NCBI RefSeq assembly: GCF_002909445.1
Contig: NZ_PPXC01000002.1
Location: forward strand, 326,800 to 390,799
Direction: 5' to 3'
Length of the DNA stretch: 64,000 bases
Source: Arthrobacter glacialis
GTDB lineage: Bacteria > Actinomycetota > Actinomycetes > Actinomycetales > Micrococcaceae
Part shown: one piece after another, positions 10,154 through 20,100 of the stretch
How the letters are laid out: each line of letters starts with the position of its first letter
How positions within the stretch are numbered: the stretch's first letter is position 1
The notes under the pieces: generated by a model
Databases searched by the model: none
What the model saw: only the letters and a program-made list of their open reading frames with translations
Told to the model about the DNA's origin: nothing
Program-made: the position numbers and the translations under genes

Positions 10154-11635
10154 ATGGCGCAAAAAGCGGCCGAACCCTGCCGGAATTGTGGAGCCGTGCT
10201 CTCTCCGGGAGCGGCCTTCTGCACACTGTGCGGTGCCGCGGTGAACAACCGTGCCGCCTCATCGGCACCTGCTTCGGTGCCTTTGGGTGTGCCTGGTGCA
10301 GGGTCTCTGCCGGGCATTGTGTCCGTGGGCACCACGCAGACGGGCCCTTTGGTGGCCCCGCGTGAGCGCGAGGTTGATCCCCGCATCGCTGCCGCCACAG
10401 CCTTGGTTCCGGGCGGAGCCGGACGCCGTTTGGCGGCGAAACTCATTGACGGGGTGCTCCCCGGCATTCTGCTGGGCGTGGCCGCCGGCATTGGGGCCAG
10501 CAAGATCGCCGTCACCCAGGTTGGCGAATTTGCCCAGGTGAACCTGAGCTGGCTGCTGATCCTGACAGGCATTGCCAGTGTCCTCTCGCTGGCCTATGGC
10601 ATCTGGCTGTGGCTCTGGGAAGCCAAATCCGGCAAGACACCCGGCAACATCATGGTTGGCCTGCGCACCACCAACATGGACGGCGGCCCGGCCGGTGTGC
10701 TGGCCATCTTCCTGCGCAACGTGGTCATTGCCGTCAGCTCCATTGTTCCCACTCTTGGTCCGCTCCTGGTGGTCATTTCCAACACCTGGGACGCCAATGG
10801 CAAGCGGCAGGGCTGGCACGACAAACTGGCCCACACCCTGGTTTTCAACGTCAAGGCTGGCCGCGACCCCCTGGAAACCGGTGGGATAGAGGAGCGGGCC
10901 AACTTTGTGCCCGCGGCCGTTCCCACCCTGTCTCCTGTCACCTCGCCGCTGGCTCAGCGCCCGGCAAGCGAAGCAGCGCGAAGCGCAGTGGGCAACAGCG
11001 CAGCTGGCAACAGCACGACTGGCAAGAGCGCAGCTGTGCCCGGACCAGCTGTGCCGGGAGTCCAAGGCCAGCAGTTCCAGGGACCCATCACCTCTGTTCC
11101 GGGCGCTGCCACCGGTGCCGCGCCGCTAGTGCAGCAGCCGCAGCAACCACCGTCTCAGCCAATTCAGTTCAGCCAGGCCTCCTCCTTTGCCCCGCCGCCG
11201 CCAGCAGTCCGGGAGACAACCACCAAACCCTACGCCGGGCAGCCGCCAATCGGGCTGCTCGATGACGACGCCGGGGACACCCGTGTGCGCCCCATCCCCG
11301 CCGCTGTGGGGCTCCGGCTGACCTTTGATGACGGCCACACCGAAGACATCACAGCCGTGGCGCTCATTGGCCGCAACCCCGCCGGATACGATGGTGAGAT
11401 GATTTCTCGCCTTGTGTCAGTTCAAGACTCCAGCAGGTCCGTCTCCAAGACGCACCTGCATGTTCGGGCCAGTGGTGAGGGCCTGTGGGTTACCGACAGG
11501 AACTCCACCAACGGCAGTGCCATCACAGCCGTGGGCGGGGGCAGGACTGCGCTGAACGGAGGTACCCCGGCTTTGGCCGGCATTGGTACCCGGGTGCATT
11601 TCGGCGACAGGTCATTTGTGGTGGGGCGTCCATGA
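10154..11635 (+). CDS. Zinc-ribbon / RDD membrane / FHA domain protein
   Basis: A 493-residue protein with three modules. Residues 9-27 form a zinc ribbon (CRNCG ... CTLCG). An RDD-type membrane domain with several helices covers about 95-240 (GRRLAAKLIDG ... GKTPGNIMVGLRTT ... QGWHDKLAHTLV). After a long Ala/Pro/Gln-rich linker, an FHA domain occupies about 385-490, with the phosphothreonine-binding features LIGRN, SxxH (SKTH) and NSTNGS. FHA domains read Thr phosphorylation, so this protein is a likely membrane receptor for the kinase encoded in the same operon. ATG at 10154 is preceded by GAAGGG; the frame is open upstream but runs inside the previous gene. Its end overlaps the PP2C start (ATGA). 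Confidence 0.9.
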   Translation: MAQKAAEPCRNCGAVLSPGAAFCTLCGAAVNNRAASSAPASVPLGVPGAGSLPGIVSVGTTQTGPLVAPREREVDPRIAAATALVPGGAGRRLAAKLIDGVLPGILLGVAAGIGASKIAVTQVGEFAQVNLSWLLILTGIASVLSLAYGIWLWLWEAKSGKTPGNIMVGLRTTNMDGGPAGVLAIFLRNVVIAVSSIVPTLGPLLVVISNTWDANGKRQGWHDKLAHTLVFNVKAGRDPLETGGIEERANFVPAAVPTLSPVTSPLAQRPASEAARSAVGNSAAGNSTTGKSAAVPGPAVPGVQGQQFQGPITSVPGAATGAAPLVQQPQQPPSQPIQFSQASSFAPPPPAVRETTTKPYAGQPPIGLLDDDAGDTRVRPIPAAVGLRLTFDDGHTEDITAVALIGRNPAGYDGEMISRLVSVQDSSRSVSKTHLHVRASGEGLWVTDRNSTNGSAITAVGGGRTALNGGTPALAGIGTRVHFGDRSFVVGRP

Positions 11636-12630
11636 GCGCTGGTGAGGGTACCCCGGCCCGGGACAGCTTGGCCCACGGCGCCCCCGGCGTCAGCCTGAGC
11701 TTTGGCTTTGGCACCGACAGGGGGTTGCGTAGGGAACTCAACGAGGACTCGTTCCTTGCAGCCGATCCCTTATTCACAGTTGCCGACGGCATGGGCGGGC
11801 ACGAGGCTGGCGAGGTGGCCAGCCGCGAATGCATCCAAACCCTGAGTGAGCAAAGTGTCCTGATGGCCAGTTCCCGCCAGGCAACGGCGTCAGACCTGGC
11901 GCACGCCTTGCACCTTGCCGATGCCAGGATCCGCGAACTCACCAACGCCCGGGCCGGCACAACTCTCTCCGGGGTGGTGCTGGTTGAAGAGCGTGGTGTG
12001 CCGTATTGGCTGGTCTTCAATGTTGGCGATTCCCGAACCTACCGGCTCAGCCAGGGAAACTTTAGCCAGGTCAGTGTGGACCATTCCGAGGTGCAGGAAT
12101 TGGTGGACGCCGGTTTCATCACCCCCGAGGAAGCCCTGACCCACCCGCGGCGCCATGTGGTGACACGTGCCCTGGGTACCGGAACTGACACGGAAGCTGA
12201 CTTCTGGCTGATCCCGGTCGAAGAAGGCGACAGGATTCTGGTGTGCTCCGACGGGCTCTCCGGAGAGTTGAGCGACACCCAAATTCACCGTGCCCTGAGC
12301 ACCCTGCGCCACCCCCAGGACGCCGTGGATTCCTTGATCCAGGCGGCCCTGCGCTCCGGCGGACGGGACAACATCACTGTGGTTGTTGTCGATGCCAGCA
12401 ACGTCAACGGCGGCGTCGGCGGGGAAACCCTGGGCAAGGCGAGCATGGCATCCACTGTCGCAGAGGACACCCTGCCGCGCATGACGGCGGCACAGGAAGT
12501 CATTCCCGGCGCCGTGGCGGACACCCACCCCACAGAAGTTCTGGAATCCATTCCCAAGGAATTTCTGGCGCCCGGGCAAGAATTGCCCACACGCGTCAAC
12601 GCACCCCTGCACGAGGAGAATCATGGTTAG
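11632..12630 (+). CDS. PP2C-family Ser/Thr protein phosphatase (PrpC/PstP type)
   Basis: A 332-residue protein with a complete PP2C catalytic domain over about residues 18-265. The metal ligands are present in RELNEDSF (Asp39), VADGMGGHEAGE (Asp52), GDSRTYRL, SDGLSGELSD and GGRDNITVVVVD. It should dephosphorylate the targets of the kinase encoded at 14701-16404 and matches prpC of the PFNA cluster. A 65-residue tail follows without a membrane helix, so it is likely cytosolic. It overlaps both neighbours: ATGA with the RDD/FHA gene, and 8 bases with the following FHA gene. Confidence 0.95.
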   Translation: MSAGEGTPARDSLAHGAPGVSLSFGFGTDRGLRRELNEDSFLAADPLFTVADGMGGHEAGEVASRECIQTLSEQSVLMASSRQATASDLAHALHLADARIRELTNARAGTTLSGVVLVEERGVPYWLVFNVGDSRTYRLSQGNFSQVSVDHSEVQELVDAGFITPEEALTHPRRHVVTRALGTGTDTEADFWLIPVEEGDRILVCSDGLSGELSDTQIHRALSTLRHPQDAVDSLIQAALRSGGRDNITVVVVDASNVNGGVGGETLGKASMASTVAEDTLPRMTAAQEVIPGAVADTHPTEVLESIPKEFLAPGQELPTRVNAPLHEENHG

Positions 12631-14704
12631 CACCACGTACAGCACAGGTTCATGGTTAGGCATTGTGCGATCGGGCTCGGTGATTGTGCTTAAGGGGCAC
12701 ACCGAACAGGTAATCGTGAGTGCACTGTGGGAGTTCCTGGGGCAGGAGCCCACCATTCACGGTGTCCTCAACGAGGTCACACGGCAGTTCGGCACGGAGC
12801 TGACAGGGCTGCCCGACTTTGCCATTGTGGTCCAGTCCGACCGTTTGCACGCCATTTTGCGTGGCGACATGACCTTAGTGGCGCAGACTGGCGACTCCTC
12901 GGAGATGGTGTCAGGCCGGGACGTCACCACCTGGAGTGAGCGTTCGCTGCCGCTGCCCGAATCCTTTGAACTGACCCTGGCGCAACCCACAGAGCCGGCC
13001 AAACCGTCCCTGCTGCTGCCCGTGGGCGAGGCTGTCATCTTGCTGCAATCGCTGCGCATGGAGCTTGCAGAGGCAGTGCTTGCAGAGCCTGTGTTTGCCG
13101 AGGCAGCGCTTGCTGAGACGGCGCCCGCCGAGACTGATTGGTTGGATCAATTCGTTGAGTCGGAGCAGGACGCCACGGAACTGGCGCACCCCATCGCCGA
13201 TCTTGCCGACGGCGGGCCCGTGCAGGACGAGGCCGACGACGTCGAGGTGAACGATGCCGAGGTGGCAGGCGCCGCGGTGCACGACGCTGGGGCGAACGAT
13301 GCCGTGGTGACTGACGACATGGTGAATGGCGACGGGGCGGAAAACGCCGAGGTGGACGATGCCGAGGACGACGACGACGCCTATGCCAGCTTTGCCATGG
13401 CCGCCGAGGCCGCCGATGCTGAGTGGAACGCCCAGCTTGCCCCCATGGCGGCGCTGAACGAGGCAGACCTGAACCTGACCATCCGCCCCGACTTGTCCGA
13501 GGAAGAGTCCTCGGAGCCGGAACCTTTCCACGCTGAACCCCTCGACGATGGGCAGCCGGCCTTTCACGAATCGTTGACTGAAGACGTGGCAGTGCTCATC
13601 GACGCCGCCGAGACAGCCAGCTATGACGGCCAAGCTGACGCCGCCGGCACGGCCCTTGCCCACGGCCTCACTTCCGAGGAGCATGCAGCCGCAGAGCCGG
13701 CTGGCAATGAGCCGGAATCCGAAGGGCACCTCGCCGGGCAAGAGACTGCCGAGGACGGATTCACCACCAACTACGACCACTTGTTCGGCCCCACAGTGGC
13801 CAGAAGTGTTGAGGACGCGGCCGTTCGTCTCGATGACGACGGCCAGGCGATTGCGCACGGCGTCCAGGAGGCGCAGCTGCCACCGCTTCCGCCCCTGCCG
13901 CCCGTGGCGGGCCTTGCCGAGGAAGTGGCTGCAGACCTCAGCGCCGCTGCCCCCGCGCAGAGCGCCCAGGAGCAATGGCAACCCGAAGGCTTGTTGATCG
14001 ACTCCGTGCCGTGGGCCAAGCAGCCGGACGCCGGCTCTGAAAGCGGTGCCGGTTTTGAAAGCGGTGCCGGTTTTGAAGGCGGTGCCGGATTTGCTGCGGG
14101 CACCGAAACAGGCGCATCCGCCGATCAGCCCTACGATCCCGACCACGACGGCCATACCGTCATGCGCGGTGACGTCAGTGACGTCACCGGGGCCAGCGGC
14201 GAAGAAGCTGGCGCACCGGCGCCGCTGGAGTCGCGCCCGCCCACCGGACCCATGGTTTTGGCGCGCATGTGCCCCCACGGCCACGCCAACCCGCCGAGCC
14301 GCTCCGAGTGTTCGGACTGCGGGGCTGGAATCAACTCCGAACCACGCGAAGTGGGCCGGCCGCGCCTGGGCACCATGCACATTTCCAGCGGTGAAGTGGT
14401 TGCACTGGACCATTCCTTGATCATTGGCCGCCAGCCCTCCGTCTCCCGGGTCATGGGCGGAGCCATGCCACGCCTGGTGCAGGTCAACAGTGGAAATGAC
14501 GATATTTCGCGCTCCCATGTGGAGGTCCGCCTTGACGGCTGGGATGTGCTCCTGGTGGATCTGAAGGCCACCAACGGCACGGTGCTGGTCCGTGAAGGCC
14601 AGGCGCCGCGCCGGTTGAGCCAAGGTGAGCAGGCCATCTTGCTCAACGGTGACATCGCCGAGCTGGGAGACGGGATCTCCTTGCTCTTTGAAGGCCTGCT
14701 GTGA
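12623..14704 (+). CDS. FHA-domain protein with acidic low-complexity linker
   Basis: A 693-residue protein. A folded-looking N-terminal domain of about 150 residues (WLGIVRSGSVIVLKG ...) has no family I recognise. A long, very acidic Ala/Glu/Asp-rich linker follows with short repeats (AEDDDDA-type runs; GAGFESGAGFEGGAGF near residue 475-490). A Cys cluster (CPHGHANPP ... CSDCG) near 550-565 precedes a C-terminal FHA domain at about 590-690, with IGRQPSVS, DDISRSHVEV and TNGT. The architecture suggests a flexible adaptor that presents an FHA module to phosphorylated partners. The start has GAGGAG upstream and overlaps the phosphatase; the end overlaps the kinase start (GTGA). Confidence 0.88.
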   Translation: MVSTTYSTGSWLGIVRSGSVIVLKGHTEQVIVSALWEFLGQEPTIHGVLNEVTRQFGTELTGLPDFAIVVQSDRLHAILRGDMTLVAQTGDSSEMVSGRDVTTWSERSLPLPESFELTLAQPTEPAKPSLLLPVGEAVILLQSLRMELAEAVLAEPVFAEAALAETAPAETDWLDQFVESEQDATELAHPIADLADGGPVQDEADDVEVNDAEVAGAAVHDAGANDAVVTDDMVNGDGAENAEVDDAEDDDDAYASFAMAAEAADAEWNAQLAPMAALNEADLNLTIRPDLSEEESSEPEPFHAEPLDDGQPAFHESLTEDVAVLIDAAETASYDGQADAAGTALAHGLTSEEHAAAEPAGNEPESEGHLAGQETAEDGFTTNYDHLFGPTVARSVEDAAVRLDDDGQAIAHGVQEAQLPPLPPLPPVAGLAEEVAADLSAAAPAQSAQEQWQPEGLLIDSVPWAKQPDAGSESGAGFESGAGFEGGAGFAAGTETGASADQPYDPDHDGHTVMRGDVSDVTGASGEEAGAPAPLESRPPTGPMVLARMCPHGHANPPSRSECSDCGAGINSEPREVGRPRLGTMHISSGEVVALDHSLIIGRQPSVSRVMGGAMPRLVQVNSGNDDISRSHVEVRLDGWDVLLVDLKATNGTVLVREGQAPRRLSQGEQAILLNGDIAELGDGISLLFEGLL

Positions 14705-16404
14705 GTAGCAAGCGTGTTCCCGCCGCGCCCCCGGTGCTTCCTGGCTACAGGTTCGTCTCCGTGCTGGGCTCCGGCGGATTCTCCGATGTGTACCTCTATG
14801 AGCAGGACAGGCCGCGGCGCAAGGTTGCCGTCAAGGTCCTGACGGCCGATCTGAAGACCAGTGGGGCCAGGGCCAGTTTTGAGTCCGAGGCCAACCTCAT
14901 GGCCCAGCTTTCCGCGCACCCGTACATTGTCACCATCTTTGAAGCCGAGATCACCGATTCCGGGCACTCCTACCTGGCCATGGAATACTGCTCCCGGCCC
15001 AGCCTTGACATGCAGTACCGGCAAGGCCGTTTCAGTGCTGACAAGGCCCTGGAAATTGGCATCCAGGTTGCCTCGGCCGTGGAGACAGCCCACAGGGCTG
15101 GCATTGCCCACCGGGACATCAAGCCGGCCAACATCCTGGTCACCGACTACAACAGGCCGGCGCTGACCGACTTTGGCATCTCCGGAACCATGGATGCGGT
15201 GCAGGCCGACGGCGGCGGCATGTCCATTCCGTGGTCGCCGCCGGAATCCTTTGGCTCCGGCGCCACCGACGGCATCAAGGTGGATGTTTGGGCGCTCGGC
15301 GCCACCATTTACACGTTGCTGGCCGGGCATTCGCCCTTTGTTATTCCGGGGGCGGACAATTCCCAGCGAGAATTGATTGCCCGCATCAACGCGGCCCCCC
15401 TGCCCGCCTTGGGCAGGGCAGACATCCCGGCCGAACTTGAGCTGGTCCTGGCCACCGCCATGGCCAAGTCACCGGCCTCGCGGTACAGCAGCGCCAAGGA
15501 CTTTGCCCGCGCCCTGATGCGCATCCAGGCTGACATGAACCTGTCCGTCACCCCCTTTGAAGTGCAGGAAGAGATTGTTGCGGCGGATTTTCGTCCCGAC
15601 GACCATTCCGAGCCCACACGAGTTCGCAGCGTCGTTTCCATTGACCCCGATGCCAGCACCTCCAACCCCACGTTTCCCTCACGTCAAGCCAACAACACCG
15701 GCGGCGGGGCGTCCGCGGCTGCTCCGCACATCAACGCTTCTCCGCACGTCAACACCGTGCCGGGCGAGACCGGGTCCACCACCGGCCTGAACCGCAACGG
15801 CCAAACCCTGCCGTCGGCGGGCCCGGCCACCCCGGCAGGGCAAGCTGGTGCGCCCTCCCTTGGTGCACCGTCGCTTGGTGCGCCGTCGGCGCAGTGGAAC
15901 CACCCCGTGCTGGAATCCACGGTGCCGCGCAGCGATCAGCTCCGCCCGGCCCCCGGCGAAGCGCCGGCGTTAAGCGCACCGGCAGTGCCCAGCAAGAAAC
16001 GGCTGTGGCTGGGATTGGGCTCGGGGCTGGTACTGGTGGCCGCCGTCGTGGTGGGAATCATGGTTTTCGTGGGCGGAGGGGCGCCGGCAACGGTGGATCC
16101 GCAGGCGCAAAAGACCTCGCCCCCGCCCACGGCCCTGATAGTGGGCGCGGAGGTCCCGCCCGTTAGCGACCTGGCGGCCGCACCAAAAAACGGCGGTTCC
16201 GAGTGGAGCTGGAACAACCCGGATCCGCAGGAGGGCGACAAATACTTGTGGGCCTCCGTCAGCGCCGTGGATACCGGAACGTTCAAGCCCATCACCGAGA
16301 ACCGGGCGTTTGTGGTGGACGATCCCAACGGCCAGAGCTGCATATCGGTGAAGCTTGTTCGCAAGAACGGCCAAACCTCAGCGGAGTCCAAGAAGTGCTC
16401 CTAG
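14701..16404 (+). CDS. Transmembrane Ser/Thr protein kinase (PknB/Pkb2-like)
   Basis: A 567-residue protein. The kinase domain covers about residues 12-285 with all key residues: glycine loop GSGGFSDVYLY, Lys45 (AVKVL), catalytic loop HRDIKPAN (Asp139), DFG at Asp157, and DVWALGATIYTLLAG. A Pro/Ala/Gly-rich linker with a repeated GAPSL motif leads to one membrane helix at about 435-458, then a roughly 110-residue outside domain without PASTA repeats. It is the counterpart of Pkb2 in the bifidobacterial PFNA cluster and the likely phosphoryl donor for the FHA proteins and ATPase around it. The GTG start overlaps the stop of the FHA gene. Confidence 0.95.
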   Translation: MSSKRVPAAPPVLPGYRFVSVLGSGGFSDVYLYEQDRPRRKVAVKVLTADLKTSGARASFESEANLMAQLSAHPYIVTIFEAEITDSGHSYLAMEYCSRPSLDMQYRQGRFSADKALEIGIQVASAVETAHRAGIAHRDIKPANILVTDYNRPALTDFGISGTMDAVQADGGGMSIPWSPPESFGSGATDGIKVDVWALGATIYTLLAGHSPFVIPGADNSQRELIARINAAPLPALGRADIPAELELVLATAMAKSPASRYSSAKDFARALMRIQADMNLSVTPFEVQEEIVAADFRPDDHSEPTRVRSVVSIDPDASTSNPTFPSRQANNTGGGASAAAPHINASPHVNTVPGETGSTTGLNRNGQTLPSAGPATPAGQAGAPSLGAPSLGAPSAQWNHPVLESTVPRSDQLRPAPGEAPALSAPAVPSKKRLWLGLGSGLVLVAAVVVGIMVFVGGGAPATVDPQAQKTSPPPTALIVGAEVPPVSDLAAAPKNGGSEWSWNNPDPQEGDKYLWASVSAVDTGTFKPITENRAFVVDDPNGQSCISVKLVRKNGQTSAESKKCS

Positions 16405-16446
16405 ATTCTTTTTAGTCATCAGCAATAAACCCAGGGGGCTGCCGTC

Positions 16447-17151
16447 ATGGCGGAATTAACAATTGATTTTTGTGGCGAATGGTACGAGCCGGCGCCGGAA
16501 GAAGTTTTTCGGATTGGCCGTGAGGGCGACATTGAAGTTGATGACAACCCTTATTTGCACAGGAAGTTCCTGGAAGTCAGCAAATATGACGGCATTTGGT
16601 GGCTGACCAACGCCGGCACCATGCTCTCGGCCACGATTGCTGATGCCGCAGGCGGCATGCAGGCGTGGATGGCACCGGGCGCGCGCATCCCCTTGGTCTT
16701 TAGCCAGACAAACGTGATTTTTACCGCCGGCCCCACCACGTACGAATTCTCGGTTCACTTGGAATCGCCGTCGTTCATGTCCCAAAGCCGCGAGGACGAC
16801 TCTGCCGGTTCAACCACCATTGGGCCCGTAGTCTTCACCGAGTCCCAGAAGGCGCTGATTGTGGCGCTGGCCGAGCCCATGCTGCGCCGCGGCGGGACCG
16901 GATTCAGCGCCATCCCGTCCTCCGCGCAGGCCGCCAAGCGCCTGGGCTGGGCGCTCACCCGCTTCAACCGCAAACTGGACAATGTGTGCGACAAGCTGGA
17001 CCGCGTGGGTGTTGTTGGCCTGCGCGGCGGCGGCGGAAAACTGGCTACCAACCGCCGTACCAGGCTGGTGGAACATGCAGTGACCTCCCACCTGGTCACC
17101 CCCGATGACCTGCCACTGCTGGACGCCCAACGAGGAATTGATGTGCAATGA
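16447..17151 (+). CDS. Small FHA-like protein with helical C-terminal domain
   Basis: A 234-residue protein. Residues 1-105 resemble an FHA fold (VFRIGREGDIEVDDNPYLHRKFLEV); the usual SxxH of the phosphothreonine pocket reads YLHR, so binding may be atypical. The C-terminal part (about 120-234) is helical and winged-helix-like (QAAKRLGWALTRFNRKLDNV ... CDKLDRVGVVGL). No named family is certain. It lies between the kinase and the EssC-like ATPase and overlaps the latter by ATGA, so it is probably translated with it. It could be a signalling adaptor or regulator of the secretion ATPase. The start ATG is preceded by CAGGGGG. Confidence 0.85.
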   Translation: MAELTIDFCGEWYEPAPEEVFRIGREGDIEVDDNPYLHRKFLEVSKYDGIWWLTNAGTMLSATIADAAGGMQAWMAPGARIPLVFSQTNVIFTAGPTTYEFSVHLESPSFMSQSREDDSAGSTTIGPVVFTESQKALIVALAEPMLRRGGTGFSAIPSSAQAAKRLGWALTRFNRKLDNVCDKLDRVGVVGLRGGGGKLATNRRTRLVEHAVTSHLVTPDDLPLLDAQRGIDVQ

Positions 17152-20100
17152 GGATCCGGCTGACGCTTCGGCGTGACCCGCAGGAGGCAAAAAATCTGGC
17201 CGTCACGGTTGACGGCCTGGCCTCGGTGGGGGACATCGCCACCGAACTGTACCTGTCCGATCCCGCCCGCAAGGGGGCTGCCGCCCCGCCAAACCTTTCC
17301 CTGCTAGTGGAGGAATCCGTGGTGGGCGGGGTGCGCGGACGCACCCTGCCGCCGGAGAGCAATCTGCAAGAATCCGGGCTGCGCCCCGGCGCCACGGTGT
17401 CCCTGACGCAGGTCAGCGAAACCTTTGCCGTGCCCCAACAGGACCGCGGGCCAGCAGCTGCCACCTTGCGCGTCACGGCCGGGCCGGACCTGGGCCGCGA
17501 GTTCGCCCTGCCGCTGGGTACCAGCTATGTGGGCCGCGACTTTGACGTTGACGTTCGCCTCAGCGATCCCATGACCTCAAAACGGCACGCCCGCATCACC
17601 ATTGGCGAAACGGTGGAAATTGCCGATACAGGCTCCGCCAACGGCCTCATGATGGAAGGCACCCAGATCTCCCGGGCAGTGCTGGGCTCCTCGGATGAGG
17701 TGACACTGGGGGAAACCACCATTTCCGTGGTGGGCCTGGGCCGGCGCACCCAATCCGGGCCCACGGGCCCCTTGGTGGAATTCAACCGCTCGCCCCGCGT
17801 GGTGCCGCACTTTGCCATCGAGGAACAAATCCTTCCCTCCGGCCCGCAACGGCCCCGGCGCGAACGCTTCCCGCTGGTCATGCTCATCGCCCCCGTGCTG
17901 ATGGGCGGTGTCATGTTTGGCGTGACCCGGAGCCCGTTCAGCCTCATTTTCATGGCCATGATGCCGCTGATGATGATTGGCGGCTACCTGGATCAAAAAG
18001 CCAACGCCAAGCGTGAACTGAAGGATTCCATTGAGCAGTTCCGCGGGGCCATTGCCGAGTTCCGCCGCCAAATGACTGCCCGCCAGCAAGTGGAGCGGGC
18101 CGTCAGGCTGGCGGAAAGCCCGTCAACGAGCGAAACCGTTGACGCCATCTACAAGCTGGGTCCGCTGATGTGGACCCACCGCCCCGAACACTCGGCATTC
18201 CTGTCGTTGCGCTTGGGCGTGGGCCGCCAGCCCTCACGCACTCCTGTCAAGGCACCGGCGGATAGCAATACGCTGCCCGAGTACATGGCCGAAATCCAGG
18301 ACGTCAAGACCGAGTTTTCCGACATCGACGCCGTGCCTGTTGTTGCCGCGTTCCGCACCAGCGGCGCCGTGGGCGTTGCCGGGCCGCGCGGGGTAGTTGA
18401 CGATGTGGCCCGTGCCCTGGTGCTGCAGGCCGTGGGCCTGCATTCGCCGGCGGAACTTGCCGTAGCCGCCATGACATCCACGGAATCCAAGCAGCGGTGG
18501 GAATGGCTGCAGTGGCTCCCGCATGTTGGTTCGGTGCATTCGCCCTTGGCCGGGGAACACCTGGCCTCTGGCACCGGCGCCTCCAGCGTACTCCTGGCCG
18601 CGCTGGAAGATTTGTTGGTGAACCGCGGAGTGAACATGGCCGCCAACGGCGCCGCACACCGCGGCTCCCTGGATCGCGCCAAGGTGGAGATTCCTGCACC
18701 CGTGGTGCCGGCCCTGCTGCTCATTATTGAAGACGACGTCAAAGTGGACCGTGCCCGCCTGAACCGGCTCACCGAATACGGTGCCGACGTGGGTGTGCAC
18801 ATTCTGTGGGTTGCCACCTCCATCGAGGCGCTGCCGGCCTCCTGCCGCGACTTTGTCCATGTGGCCGAAACCGCCACCACGGGCCAGGTCCGGCTGGGCC
18901 AACTGACGTATCCCGTGAGCTGTGAAAGCGTCAGCGACGAGCTGGCCGCACAGCTGGCCCGCATGCTGGCACCGGTGGTCGATTCCAGCAAGCCGGTGGA
19001 TGACGACTCCGATCTGCCCCGCAGCGTCTCCTATGTTGCGCTGGCAGGCCACGATCTGGTGGAAAGCACCACAGGCATTGCGGACAGGTGGCTGGAGAAC
19101 AACTCCGTGGCCTCCCGCGCCGTGAAGAACCGCAAACACCAGGGTTCCCTGCGCGCCCTGGTGGGGTCCAAGGGTGTTGAACCCATGTACCTTGACCTGA
19201 AGACCGAAGGCCCGCACGCCCTGGTGGGCGGCACCACGGGTGCCGGAAAATCCGAGTTCCTGCAGGCTTGGGTGCTGGGCATGGCTGCCGCCTACAGCCC
19301 CGACCGGCTCTCCTTCTTGTTTGTTGACTACAAGGGTGGGGCGGCCTTTGCCGACTGCGTGCAATTGCCGCACACGGTGGGCCTGGTGACGGACCTTTCC
19401 CCGCACCTGGTGCGACGCGCCCTGACCTCCCTGCGGGCGGAACTGCACCACCGCGAGCACCTGCTCAACCGCAAAAAGGCCAAGGACCTGCTCGCCATGG
19501 AGCGTGAAGCGGATCCCGAGACGCCGCCGTCGCTCATCATTGTGGTGGATGAATTTGCCGCGCTGGCCAAGGAAGTGCCGGAGTTCGTTGACGGCGTGGT
19601 GGACATTGCCGCCCGTGGCCGTTCGCTGGGCCTGCACCTGATCCTGGCCACGCAGCGCCCCTCGGGTGTCATCAAGGACAGCCTGCGCGCCAACACCAAC
19701 ATGCGCATTGCCCTGCGCATGGCCGATGTTGACGATTCCGTGGACATTCTGGGGGAGCCGTCCGCCGCGTACTTCAGCCCATCCATTCCCGGCCGCGGCG
19801 CCGCCAAGACCGGGCCCGGCCGGATCCAGGGGTTCCAGACCGGCTACGCCGGCGGCTGGACAACACGGACCCCGCAGCGTCCCCGCATTGACATTGTGGA
19901 GATGGACTTCGGTGCCGGAAACCCGTGGGAGCAGGAACTTGCCAGTGCCCCCGTGGCGGAGTCGGGCGGCCCCAATGACATTTCCCGCGTGGTGGCAAAT
20001 ATTTCCCTGGCCGCGGTGGAACTGGGCGTGAAGCCGCCGCGCAAGCCGTGGCTGAGCGAGTTGTCGGAAGTCTATGACTTCTCCAAGCTGCCTACTGCAC